Of a stretch of 30,325 nt of DNA, positions 1-7,400 are shown in pieces (position 1 is the stretch's first letter; every line of letters starts with the position of its first letter). Under the pieces are notes generated by a model that was given only the letters and a program-made list of their open reading frames with translations, did not search any database and had not been told where the DNA came from. A program made the position numbers and the translations under genes. The DNA comes from Candidatus Moraniibacteriota bacterium (GTDB taxonomy: Bacteria > Patescibacteriota > Minisyncoccia > Moranbacterales > UBA9337): assembly GCA_003510795.1 (NCBI GenBank), contig DOKP01000041.1, positions 729-31,053 on the forward strand, read 5' to 3'.

Positions 1-19
1 AGTTTCTCATTGAGAAACT
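1..19. repeat. Short perfect palindrome at window edge
   Basis: AGTTTCTCA and TGAGAAACT face each other around one central base. It lies downstream of the minus-strand gene ending at 52. No T-run follows on either strand inside the window, so I do not call it a terminator. Confidence 0.35.
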
Positions 20-51
20 GCGAGTTTTGTAACTGTTTGTGTCGTAAAAAG

Positions 52-555
52 TTACTGTTTGGCCTCCATAAGAAATTTGAGTACTTCAATTGCCCTAGCC
101 CAATATTTTTCTCCAATGAGATATGTCGGCATCAAAGGATTATCCCAATGGTCAGGATATTGTTTCGATAAAGGGCATTGATCATAAAAATACCAATCCG
201 ATAGCCAAGAATATTTTTTGCCATGATGATAGTTTTCATCTCCACCCGTGTCCATGTCGGAACAAATGACTACCGGCACGCCTTTTCCCAGGGCATGAAT
301 GACGATCATAAGACCTGCAGGTAAATCACCCTCTTTATATTCTACAGCCATTTTAGCTCCGAATGGAATGAAATGAAGATCGGTCAAAACACCAGCTGAT
401 CTTTCTATGGCAGCTTTGATAATTTCTATGCCCCCTCCTATTTCCTTGCTACACGGCATTAATAATGTCTCAGCTCTGTAGCCAGCTGCTTCAACGGCCT
501 TCTTAGCCTTTTCCATTTCAGTTGGCTTGTCTTCGATGCACAGAATTGTTTTCAT
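52..555 (-). CDS. Receiver-like (CheY-fold) hypothetical protein
   Basis: A 167-residue soluble protein with the outline of a response-regulator receiver domain. It opens with a beta strand ending in Glu8-Asp9 (ILCIED), has a second strand ending in Asp59 (GVLTD, the usual phospho-acceptor position) and a third strand VVICSD at 95-100. The canonical Lys after strand 5 is not evident, and a Gly/Pro-rich insertion follows Asp59, so phosphorylation is uncertain. The C-terminal third (Trp- and Tyr-rich, residues 115-155) matches nothing I recognise. No output domain is present. The start is supported by AAGGAG at 562-567, six bases upstream, one of the few clear Shine-Dalgarno sites in the window. 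It is transcribed divergently from the TrmB-like gene, and the shared palindromes suggest common control. No histidine kinase is nearby. The gene is solid; the function is inferred from fold-like spacing only. Confidence 0.75.
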   Translation of the reverse strand: MKTILCIEDKPTEMEKAKKAVEAAGYRAETLLMPCSKEIGGGIEIIKAAIERSAGVLTDLHFIPFGAKMAVEYKEGDLPAGLMIVIHALGKGVPVVICSDMDTGGDENYHHGKKYSWLSDWYFYDQCPLSKQYPDHWDNPLMPTYLIGEKYWARAIEVLKFLMEAKQ

Positions 556-648
556 GATGATCTCCTTTATGGTCTAGTTTTTAAGGCGCATATCGCATAA
601 AAGTTATTTTTTATTACGACAAAGTAGCTTAGCATATGAATATAATAT

Positions 649-670
649 TGTCAACTACTTTTAGTTGACA
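649..670. promoter_or_regulatory. Perfect palindrome TGTCAACTA-N4-TAGTTGACA
   Basis: Nine-base arms separated by CTTT lie in the gap between two divergent genes. Each outer end reads TTGACA outward, so the site contains a consensus -35 hexamer on both strands. This is the classic layout of an operator covering divergent promoters. The binding protein is not known; the adjacent TrmB-like regulator is the natural candidate. Confidence 0.55.
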
Positions 671-693
671 TAAAATAATTTTTGATATAATAT
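665..693 (+). promoter_or_regulatory. Putative promoter of the TrmB-like gene
   Basis: TTGACA (665-670) is followed by TATAAT (686-691) after 15 bases, or by TAATAT (688-693) after 17. The -35 is the right arm of the palindrome at 649-670. The leader to the start at 779 would be about 80 bases and contains the second palindrome. Confidence 0.45.
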
Positions 694-721
694 AACCTTA
701 AAGTAAGCCTTTTTTAGTAGT

Positions 722-744
722 TGTGTCACTTTGTTTTTGACACA
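722..744. promoter_or_regulatory. Second palindrome TGTGTCA-N9-TGACACA
   Basis: Seven-base perfect arms lie 35 bases before the TrmB-like start. It shares the TGTCA/TGACA half-sites with the palindrome at 649-670, and the two centres are about 73 bases (seven helical turns) apart. It could be a second operator or a leader hairpin. Confidence 0.45.
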
Positions 745-778
745 GTAAAAAAGAGTATAAGAATTAAATCTAATAACT

Positions 779-1528
779 ATGCGAGAAAAATTAAAAGCCT
801 TGGGCCTTTCTTACAATGAGCAGAGGGTATATCTAAGCCTGATTAAGATAGGAGAAACATCAGTGGGGGATATTATTAAAGATATCAACGCCCACCGCCA
901 AAGCGTATACAATGCCCTAGAGGAATTGGAAGAAAAAGACCTGGTTATAAAAAACAAAAAAAATGGAACTAATCATTATAAAATTTCCAATCCAGATGAA
1001 TTTTTGAATAACTTAAAGAAAAAGGAGCTGATTGCCAAGCAATTAGGCGAAGAAATTTCTGAAGAATTATCAAAAAGCAAACACGAACATGAAATAAATG
1101 TTTTTGATGGAAGGGGAAAAATTAGGCATTTCTTTTTTAATCGAGACAAAAAATTGCCGAAAGGCTCTGAATTATGCGTTATTAGCAACTATGCCAATAA
1201 ATATAAAGAGGTTTTAGGGGGTGAATTTCTATCAAAGGAATATAACCAGTTATTAATAAAAAGAAACTTGAATATAAAAATAATTTCCAGCGAATTGTTT
1301 CGAGAGGAGTTTACAAAATTAAGTGAAGAATTGGGTAATATAAAAAATAGAAAAATTAAATTTGTACCTAACGATTTAATAAATCCTATGGCTACTGAAA
1401 TTTGGGAAGACGGTATTAGTTTTTCTTCCTTTGAAAAAGATTGGTTTGTGATAGAAATCAAAAACGCGTTTTTCGCTAAATCTTATAAAACTTACTTTGA
1501 TTTTCTTTGGAAAACTGCAAAGAATTAA
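779..1528 (+). CDS. TrmB-like winged-helix transcriptional regulator
   Basis: The 249-residue protein begins with a winged helix of the TrmB type (residues 1-70): LGLSYNEQRVYLSLIKIG, then helix-turn-helix residues RQSVYNALEELEEKDLV, then the wing. A charged helix (about 72-100) probably dimerises it. The C-terminal half (105-249) resembles the phospholipase-D-like effector domain seen in TrmB relatives, but the ligand cannot be told. TrmB-type proteins sense sugars in archaea, whereas the many small versions in CPR bacteria are uncharacterised. There is no Shine-Dalgarno before the ATG. Two palindromes upstream make autoregulation likely. No transporter or enzyme operon is directly attached, so its targets are open. 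Confidence 0.85.
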   Translation: MREKLKALGLSYNEQRVYLSLIKIGETSVGDIIKDINAHRQSVYNALEELEEKDLVIKNKKNGTNHYKISNPDEFLNNLKKKELIAKQLGEEISEELSKSKHEHEINVFDGRGKIRHFFFNRDKKLPKGSELCVISNYANKYKEVLGGEFLSKEYNQLLIKRNLNIKIISSELFREEFTKLSEELGNIKNRKIKFVPNDLINPMATEIWEDGISFSSFEKDWFVIEIKNAFFAKSYKTYFDFLWKTAKN

Positions 1529-1657
1529 AAACATCGCTTCCCGCAAAGCGATTGAAAATCTACATTGCCTCACAGCTTAAAGCAGGTATCCGGGAGTATT
1601 TAAAATTCCTTTTGCTAGGCAAGCAAAATCCGTTTGTAAAGATAAGCTTATATTCTT

Positions 1658-1768
1658 CGTCTCTGCGAGTAAATTTTGTACTCGGAATTTACGTGGCAGT
1701 CTAGAAAATCTTCATTTAAATCTAAAATCCTGGATTGCCACGTCAGGAGTACCTTCCTCGCAAAGACG
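1658..1768. repeat. Foldback element, copy 1 (gene-free stretch 1529-1954)
   Basis: The ends CGTCTCTGCGAG and CTCGCAAAGACG are near-perfect reverse complements, as are the inner blocks CGTGGCAGTCTAG and CTGGATTGCCACG. A second copy with the same outer and inner blocks lies at 24018-24131. The left halves are almost identical over about 50 bases, including TGTACTCGGAATTT. No transposase is present, so this is a small non-coding foldback (MITE- or REP-like) element. The rest of 1529-1954 holds a small stem at 1533-1552, a second repeat at 1815-1863 and the promoter of the next operon. The open frames across it look spurious. Confidence 0.7.
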
Positions 1769-1814
1769 GAGGGCTTGATGATTTATGAAAGATGGCAGAT
1801 GACTGATTTTTTTA

Positions 1815-1863
1815 ATGCTAAAATGCTAATCCGCCAGCTGGCGGAGTTAAAATGTTTTAATGA
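1815..1863. repeat. TTAATG/GCTAA repeat with 16-bp perfect palindrome
   Basis: AATGCTAA words surround TCCGCCAGCTGGCGGA (1830-1845), a perfect GC-rich palindrome in otherwise AT-rich DNA. The flanking words recur at about 16107, 19156, 20457, 24142 and 27673, usually shortly before a gene. Function unknown. Confidence 0.5.
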
Positions 1864-1867
1864 ATCT

Positions 1868-1913
1868 ACCCTGTGCATAACTTCATTGACAGGGTCTGTG
1901 CCTTTGATATGAT
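1868..1913 (+). promoter_or_regulatory. Promoter and overlapping operator of the wall-hydrolase operon
   Basis: TTGACA (1886-1891), a 16-base spacer and TATGAT (1908-1913) form a strong sigma-70-type promoter. The inverted repeat ACCCTGT (1868-1874) / ACAGGGT (1889-1895) overlaps the -35 and fits a repressor or activator site. Transcription would begin near 1920 and give a short leader carrying GAGGGGGGAG. Confidence 0.6.
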
Positions 1914-1954
1914 AGAGTCTGTGTTTCAAAGAGGGGGGAGTAATTATTAATAAT

Positions 1955-2701
1955 TTGAGTATGCGTAAAAATCCTTTGGATTTTTGTAAAAAAGTAGTAA
2001 ATCAAGTAATAAACAAGTATAAAAATAGAGAAACTAAGCTAGCAACCATAGCGATAATCATTATGGGCTGTTTTTTTTACGGCAATTATGCCCAAAATAC
2101 CATAATTAATAGCATTAAAGCCGGAAAAGTTAATGGATATGAGGATATTTCCAATTTAAAGTTAGCTGAAACCCGTCGCTCGCGAGTGACAGGTGAGAAT
2201 TTGAATTTAAATAATAGTGAAGATTATAATTTTCTAGTAAAGGATGTCCAAGAAGATGTAGTCAAAGAGCCTAATTATCTTGAGGAACAAATAAAAGATA
2301 TAACTAAAGATCATCCCATAGAGGAAATGGCTCCTTTTATCGCTGCTTATGATAAAAAAGTTGCCGCGTTAATAGTAGGAATCGCTAGAAAAGAAAGTAG
2401 CTGGGGACTACATTCTCCTTGGAAAAATGGTAAAACATGTTATAATTACTGGGGTTACAAAGGTCTTGGTTCTCGCGGGGGTGCTTTGGGGTATAGTTGT
2501 TTTGAGACACCTGCAGAAGCAGTAGCCACTATTGGCAATAGAATAGAAAAATTAGTTAGCCAAAATATTGATACTCCGGCTGAGATGGTTGTTTGGAAAT
2601 GTGGAAAAAGTTGCGCAGCTACTGGTGGACAAGCGGCAGCTAATAAATGGATTGCGGATGTCAATGTTTATTATAAAAGGATAGCCATGCTAGCCTCTTA
2701 A
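1955..2701 (+). CDS. Membrane-anchored lysozyme-like (glucosaminidase/transglycosylase fold) protein
   Basis: The 248-residue protein has an N-terminal membrane helix (about 28-46), a charged linker and a C-terminal lysozyme-like domain (about 120-245). In that domain ARKESSWG supplies the expected catalytic Glu, followed by NYWGYKG, GYSCFETPAEAVATI and a helical end. Four cysteines in the domain could form disulfides outside the cell. The likely role is cleavage of peptidoglycan glycan strands while tethered to the membrane. The start is a TTG at 1955; an ATG at 1961 is equally plausible. The strong GGGGGGAG (1933-1940) is somewhat far from both, so an unusual ATT start at 1946 cannot be excluded. 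It is the first gene of an operon with a rhodanese and an amidase. The fold call is good; the exact bond cut is not known. Confidence 0.75.
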   Translation: MSMRKNPLDFCKKVVNQVINKYKNRETKLATIAIIIMGCFFYGNYAQNTIINSIKAGKVNGYEDISNLKLAETRRSRVTGENLNLNNSEDYNFLVKDVQEDVVKEPNYLEEQIKDITKDHPIEEMAPFIAAYDKKVAALIVGIARKESSWGLHSPWKNGKTCYNYWGYKGLGSRGGALGYSCFETPAEAVATIGNRIEKLVSQNIDTPAEMVVWKCGKSCAATGGQAAANKWIADVNVYYKRIAMLAS

Positions 2702-2706
2702 AAAAA

Positions 2707-3024
2707 ATGATAAATTCTATTGATTTAAAACAATTTAAGGATCTGATTGAGAAAGATAGGGAAAATCTAGAAATAATAGATGTGAGAGAAGAAGATGAGT
2801 TTAAAAATATAAGAATAAAAAATTCTACTCTTAATCCAATGGGGAAAATTATGGATAATTTGGATAAAATTAATTGGGATAAAAATGTTATACTTATTTG
2901 TAGAAGCGGTGGCAGAAGTGGTTATGTAGCGAAAATGTTCAGTGATATGGGCAAGAAAGTGAGCACTTTGGAAGGTGGTATAAATAGCTTGGAGGAAGAT
3001 AACTGCGAATGTTTAGAAAAATAA
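2707..3024 (+). CDS. Rhodanese-like sulfurtransferase domain protein
   Basis: A 105-residue single-domain rhodanese. IIDVREEDEFKNIRIKNS is the typical substrate-side motif, and ILICRSGGRSGYVA gives the active-site Cys in the six-residue loop CRSGGR. The closing motif is LEGGINSL. Such proteins carry sulfur as a cysteine persulfide; the partner here is unknown. It has no signal peptide, so it acts in the cytoplasm although both neighbours are membrane-anchored wall hydrolases. It starts five bases after the lysozyme-like gene and its end overlaps the next start by 16 bases, so the three are translated together. The tail has extra cysteines (NCECLEK) that could take part in transfer. Confidence 0.88.
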   Translation: MINSIDLKQFKDLIEKDRENLEIIDVREEDEFKNIRIKNSTLNPMGKIMDNLDKINWDKNVILICRSGGRSGYVAKMFSDMGKKVSTLEGGINSLEEDNCECLEK

Positions 3025-3782
3025 GGTTAAAAATTGTGAAAACAAAAAAAACAATATTAATTTTAATAATAATCTCCCTGGTTGCTTTGGTTGTGGGGGG
3101 ATTTTTTTATTTTAAAGACAAAAAAAGCGAACCGTTGGTTTATAAAAATAATAGTGATGTTAAAACATTAGAGCCTGAAAATATTCCAGAAGCAGTTATT
3201 GAAAAAAATAATGCTATCTCAGACGTTCAAGTTGAGGAAAAAACAGCCGAAAATAAGCCCAAAGAAGTGCCAACCGATAATCCAAAAGTTCAAGAGCAGA
3301 AAGAAATGAGAGAAGATAGTATTGATATAAAAGATCATTTAGTATCCTGGGGTTTTAGCAGTTCTAAGGGAAGGAAAATAGATACAATTATCCTGCATTC
3401 ATCATATAATGTTTTGGGTGGAGACGAATATGACTTGGATAAAATTATTCAAGAATACAAGGATTATGGCGTGGCTCCTCACTATATTATTGATAGAAAG
3501 GGCAATATTTTCAGATTAGTAAATGATAAAAATATTGCTTATCATGCCGGAGAAAGTCAGGTTCCAGATGGAAGAACGGGAGTAAATGACTTTTCTATTG
3601 GGATAGAGCTTGTAAATAATTTAAAAGACAAATTTACAAGCGAACAATATGAATCGGTAAATAATTTGATTTCTTATTTGAAAGATGAGTATAAAATAAA
3701 ATATGTCTTGGGGCATAGTGATATCGCGCCAGGCAGGAAAACAGATCCTTGGAATATTAATTGGGAAGAAATAGAAAAATAA
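3009..3782 (+). CDS. Membrane-anchored N-acetylmuramoyl-L-alanine amidase (Amidase_2/PGRP family)
   Basis: The 257-residue enzyme has a membrane helix (about 14-34), a charged linker (35-105) and an Amidase_2 domain (110-257). Zn ligands are readable: His130 (IILHSS), His236 (LGHSDIAPG) and Asp246 (KTDPW). The spacing of ten between the last two and Lys244 two before the Asp match AmpD. Glu200 (IGIELVN) fits the catalytic Glu, and the AYHAGES motif is present. It should cut the amide between MurNAc and L-Ala of peptidoglycan on the outer face of the membrane. It overlaps the rhodanese gene end. Together with the lysozyme-like protein upstream, both the glycan and the peptide bond of the wall are covered. 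Confidence 0.92.
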   Translation: MFRKIRLKIVKTKKTILILIIISLVALVVGGFFYFKDKKSEPLVYKNNSDVKTLEPENIPEAVIEKNNAISDVQVEEKTAENKPKEVPTDNPKVQEQKEMREDSIDIKDHLVSWGFSSSKGRKIDTIILHSSYNVLGGDEYDLDKIIQEYKDYGVAPHYIIDRKGNIFRLVNDKNIAYHAGESQVPDGRTGVNDFSIGIELVNNLKDKFTSEQYESVNNLISYLKDEYKIKYVLGHSDIAPGRKTDPWNINWEEIEK

Positions 3783-3786
3783 GGCT

Positions 3787-4056
3787 ATGCATATAATTTT
3801 GGAAATAAAAGAGGATAGGATTAATTTGCTATTAAAAGATAAGAATAAGATTGTTGATGAGATTAGCTGGAAAGAGCGATTGGATTTAAGTGAGAAATTG
3901 TTGTTTGTTATCGATAAACTTTTAGTTAAGAATAATCTCAAAAGTAGCGATATGAGCAAAATGATTGTAAAATCTGTCATTTCTGATAATCTTACAACAG
4001 TAAGAATAGCGAAAATAGTGGCTAAAACGTTCAATTTTTCTAAAACTGTGGATTAG
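3787..4056 (+). CDS. Truncated TsaB-like (ASKHA N-terminal) protein
   Basis: This 89-residue protein reads like the first third of TsaB, the scaffold partner in tRNA t6A synthesis. A short strand IILEIKEDRINLLL replaces the ILxIDTS start, followed by a helix with FVIDKLLVKNNLKSSDM, and then SDNLTTVRIAKIVAKTFNF where TsaB has GPGSFTGLRIG and a helix. The Gly-rich loop is lost and the remaining ~130 residues of TsaB are absent. It could be a remnant or a small protein reusing the fold. It follows the amidase by four bases and belongs to the same operon. A genuine tsaE lies at 19195. The homology is a pattern judgement and is not certain. Confidence 0.55.
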   Translation: MHIILEIKEDRINLLLKDKNKIVDEISWKERLDLSEKLLFVIDKLLVKNNLKSSDMSKMIVKSVISDNLTTVRIAKIVAKTFNFSKTVD

Positions 4057-4066
4057 CTGTGGATAA
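4046..4066. promoter_or_regulatory. Pair of DnaA-box-like sites
   Basis: CTGTGGATTA and CTGTGGATAA occur as direct repeats exactly 11 bases apart. The second contains TGTGGATAA, the reverse complement of the consensus DnaA box TTATCCACA. The first overlaps the stop of the TsaB-like gene. One-turn spacing allows cooperative binding, but no dnaA, dnaN or AT-rich unwinding cluster shows that this is an origin. Confidence 0.35.
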
Positions 4067-4088
4067 CTTGTAGATAGATTCATGTTTT

Positions 4089-4117
4089 TTGACTTAGAGC
4101 TCAAAACATGCTATAAT
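4089..4117 (+). promoter_or_regulatory. Near-consensus promoter within a palindrome
   Basis: TTGACT (4089-4094), a 17-base spacer and TATAAT (4112-4117). The -35 and spacer lie in an imperfect palindrome, CATGTTTT..GA against TCAAAACATG (4081-4110). Transcription would start near 4124, only about ten bases before the hairpin at 4134. Confidence 0.6.
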
Positions 4118-4133
4118 AAGAATGTTATAGGGT

Positions 4134-4168
4134 GAAGTGCCGAGATTCTGGCAGTTCGCTTTTTTATT
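4134..4168 (+). terminator. Hairpin with T-run directly after a promoter
   Basis: GAAGTGCC (4134-4141) pairs with GGCAGTTC (4150-4157) with one mismatch and an eight-base loop, followed after GC by TTTTTT. From the promoter at 4089 this would give an RNA of only about 40-45 bases, either a small RNA or an attenuator ahead of the MerR-like gene. Confidence 0.5.
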
Positions 4169-4215
4169 TGTCTAACATACATATAGTACCTATAGTGAAT
4201 ATATTTATATAGGTA
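4168..4215 (+). promoter_or_regulatory. Promoter with overlapping operator before the MerR-like gene
   Basis: TTGTCT (4168-4173), 17 bases and TATAGT (4191-4196) form a promoter. The perfect inverted repeat TACCTATA (4187-4194) / TATAGGTA (4208-4215), spacer 13, covers the -10 and the start point. It ends 13 bases before the MerR-like ATG. Autoregulation is the simplest reading. Confidence 0.5.
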
Positions 4216-4228
4216 TTTAAAAAACAAG

Positions 4229-4426
4229 ATGATATTTGAAGATATTTATTATGTAAAAGATGTTTCTAGAATAATCGACCGAGATAAGTCGACTATTTTT
4301 CGTTGGGAAAAAGAGGGAAAGATTAATTCGCCGAGAAGGGATAGCCGTGGCTGGAGAATTTATAGTAAGTATGATGTAGAAAAAATGAAAAGGTTAGTTA
4401 GCGAGTTAGTAAAGATGTACAATTAA
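4229..4426 (+). CDS. Small MerR-type helix-turn-helix protein
   Basis: The 65-residue protein is a DNA-binding domain alone. YYVKDVSRIIDRDKSTIFRW gives the helix-turn-helix and EKEGKINSPRRDSRGWRIYS gives the MerR wing with the usual arginines. It ends in a short helix. No effector or long dimerisation domain follows, as in excisionases and the many single-domain MerR-like proteins. No Shine-Dalgarno precedes it. A palindrome over its promoter suggests self-control. It lies 34 bases before the giant surface-protein gene in the same direction, so it may regulate that gene as well. Confidence 0.8.
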   Translation: MIFEDIYYVKDVSRIIDRDKSTIFRWEKEGKINSPRRDSRGWRIYSKYDVEKMKRLVSELVKMYN

Positions 4427-4460
4427 AACTTCTGCAAAATTGATTAAGGGATATTGAAGA

Positions 4461-7400
4461 ATGTCTAAAAAGATGCAAAAAAATAAAAAACAAATAAAAA
4501 TAAAATTAAAAACCCCCAAGAAGATTTCTCTATGGAAAAGTTTTTTTACATCTTTGTTTAAGAAAAAATCCAAAAAAGAGGCAGTATTTGAATTAAAAAA
4601 TACCAAAGCTAAATCAATTGCTGAATTTTTAGACAAGTATGAGTTGAAAAACAAAAAAAGTTTGGGTAGAAAATATCGTTTTCGAAAAATAATTTTAAGA
4701 GGAGTTGATTTAATAGAAAAATCAATAAAAATAACTTGGAAAATATCAGTTTGGTCTTTTTTTCGAGTAACGGAGATGGTGCTCTTGGTTGTTTTAATTT
4801 TTAGTTCTAATTCAGGAGTATTAAGCGCGCCCAAAGCAGTTACGGTTACCAATAAAGCAGATTGGGAAAAGGGTGCATTGGATAACATCAGCACTACGAG
4901 CGGTAATGATGCGATTCAATTAAAATCAGACGGTACCTGGAATGCTCGAACTTGGGCTCCAACCCCTGATACAATTGCATTTGGTTCTTCTTCAGCGTTG
5001 GTAGGTGATTATTTGTATGTGACTAGGGGTTATGCAGATAAATCTTTTTATCGTTATAATATAGAAGAAAACAAGTGGGATATTTTAGCAGATTTACCTC
5101 AAGCTACTCATTATGGCTGTGATATGGCATATGATGGAGTGGGTAATATTTATTTTATTTTTGGAGGATTTTCTAAGGAATTTTATAAGTATAACATCGA
5201 AGATGCTACTTGGATTCAACTTCCAAATTTATTGGACACTATTTATACGGGAGCAGCTATAGAATTTGATGGAACTGATATGTTTATCACTCGTGGCCAA
5301 TCCTCTACGGATTTTTGGAAATTTGATATCAGTGAAAACGCATGGTATAACACTGCTCCTGTACCAGCGACATTAAATACCGGCAGTAGTATGGTTTATG
5401 GTAATAATAGTTATATGTATGTAACCAGAGGTACCAATACTAATACTTTGTATCGTTATAATATAGGAGCAAATAATTGGTCGACATTAACTAACACCCC
5501 AAATAATTTTAATGGAGAACAAAAGGGAGTATTTTATAATAATTCTGTTTATTTTTTAGTATCCAACACCACTAATACATTTTTGCGTTACGATATTGCG
5601 GGTAATAGCTGGGTCACTTTAGCTACTTCTCCTCAGACCAACAATCTTTCTTCGCTCACTTTTAATTCTGCTGACAATCTCATCTATGCTATTCGAGGAA
5701 GTTATACATATAATCTATGGAAATTTGATCCTGATTTGGGTGCAACTGGAACATGGCTTGGCCCTCAAGATTTACCAGCTGCAGCTGGAACGGGAGGAGA
5801 TTTTATTTGGAATAAAGTAACGGGAGCAGGCGCTTATGTTTATGCCTTGAGAGGTGGAGCCAATAGTTTTTACCGCTTTGATATTGCTACGAATACTTGG
5901 ACAGCCATGACCAATGCTCCGGTTAGTTTTAGTTGGGACACCAAAGGAACTTATTATAACGGCTATATCTATATTCCATTGGGAAATAATACCACTGCTT
6001 TTTATCGATATGATGTAGCAGGCAATAGTTGGAGTACAATGACCGTGGCTCCTGGAACGCTGGGTGGAGGAAGCGCTGCTGTTTATAATAGTGGAGATGG
6101 TTATATTTATGTAACTCGAGGCAACGGTACCAATAATCTTTATCGTTATAACATTGCTGGCAATAGTTGGACAACCATGGCGAACATGGCAATCGCAGGA
6201 GGCGCTGATTACCGAGTTTATACCGGAGGCCGAATAGAATCAGATGGAACTAATCTCTATATGATGCCAGGAGATGGAGAAACTGCTTTTTTGCGCTACA
6301 ATGCAGGAGCAAATAATTGGACTGAGCTTACAGCTACTTCTTTTGCTCAATATTATGGAACAGATATATCTTATTATGATGGTAAGATCTATGCTATAGC
6401 TGGTTATTATAAAGATGAGACCTGGGAATATAATATTGCTGCTAACGCATGGAGACAACTTCCTAATAATCAGAAATATGTTTACGAAAGAGGACCATAC
6501 AATGGTGCATCTTTTGAATATATAGGAAATAATTCTTTTTTGGCTATGCCTGGGTTTGGTTTGGTGGATGTATGGAGCTACACGTTGGGAACAAATAATT
6601 ATTTAAACAGCGGTATATATATTAGTGAAGAAATTGATTTGTCCTATGCCTCTTCTTGGACATCTTTGAATGTTAATCAGTCTACGCCAGCTAACACAAA
6701 TATAATAACTGAAACCAGAACAAGTAGCGACGGAGAGACTTGGTCTGGCTGGGAAGCGGTTAGTGGTGGCAATATTGCATCTCCTGAAAATCGTTATATC
6801 CAAGTCAAGCTTACTTTAAGCACAACGGATAGTATCAGCACACCGACAGTTTATGATTTTACAATTTCTTATAATAGTGAAGATAATGCACCTAGCAATC
6901 CAGCTACTGTAACTGCTTACTCCCAAAAAATAAGTGGAGAAGTTTTAACAAGTAGTGTCGATTATAAGTATGCTCATCCTTACTTTAGCTGGAATGATGG
7001 GGGTGATAGTGAATCTGGAATAGCAGGCTATTGGGTTTATTTTGGAAATGATGATGAGGCGGATCCGGAATTGGTAGGAACTTATCAGGAAGATAATGAT
7101 TATTCAGTTAATCTAGCGATGATAAATGAAAATTATTATTTAAAGATAAAGGCTCAAGATAGCGATGGAAATGTATCAACTTCAGTTTGGGATGCTTTTA
7201 CATACAGCTATAGTGGAGTAGCCCCATATTTAACTGAAGAAAAAACCAGTGAGGCAGATTTTTTGTCAGGTACATTTGATAAAACTAGCATCAAAAGTGA
7301 TGGTTCGTTTAGATTGGATTCAATTGCTGGCTTTTGGAATGAAAAGAGATTATCTTATGCTCCTGCTGGATTTCGTTATGGAGCAGATTTGGCTTATATT

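Noticed and set aside
1533..1552. Hairpin ATCGCTT/AAGCGAT as terminator of the TrmB-like gene
   Set aside because: No T-run follows on the plus strand; on the minus strand Ts follow but no minus-strand gene ends there.
1507..1912. Two short plus-strand frames after the TrmB-like gene
   Set aside because: They cover the foldback element and repeat words, lack ribosome sites, and encode no recognisable protein.
4046..4200. Replication origin
   Set aside because: Only two DnaA-like boxes and no dnaA, dnaN or unwinding region; too weak.
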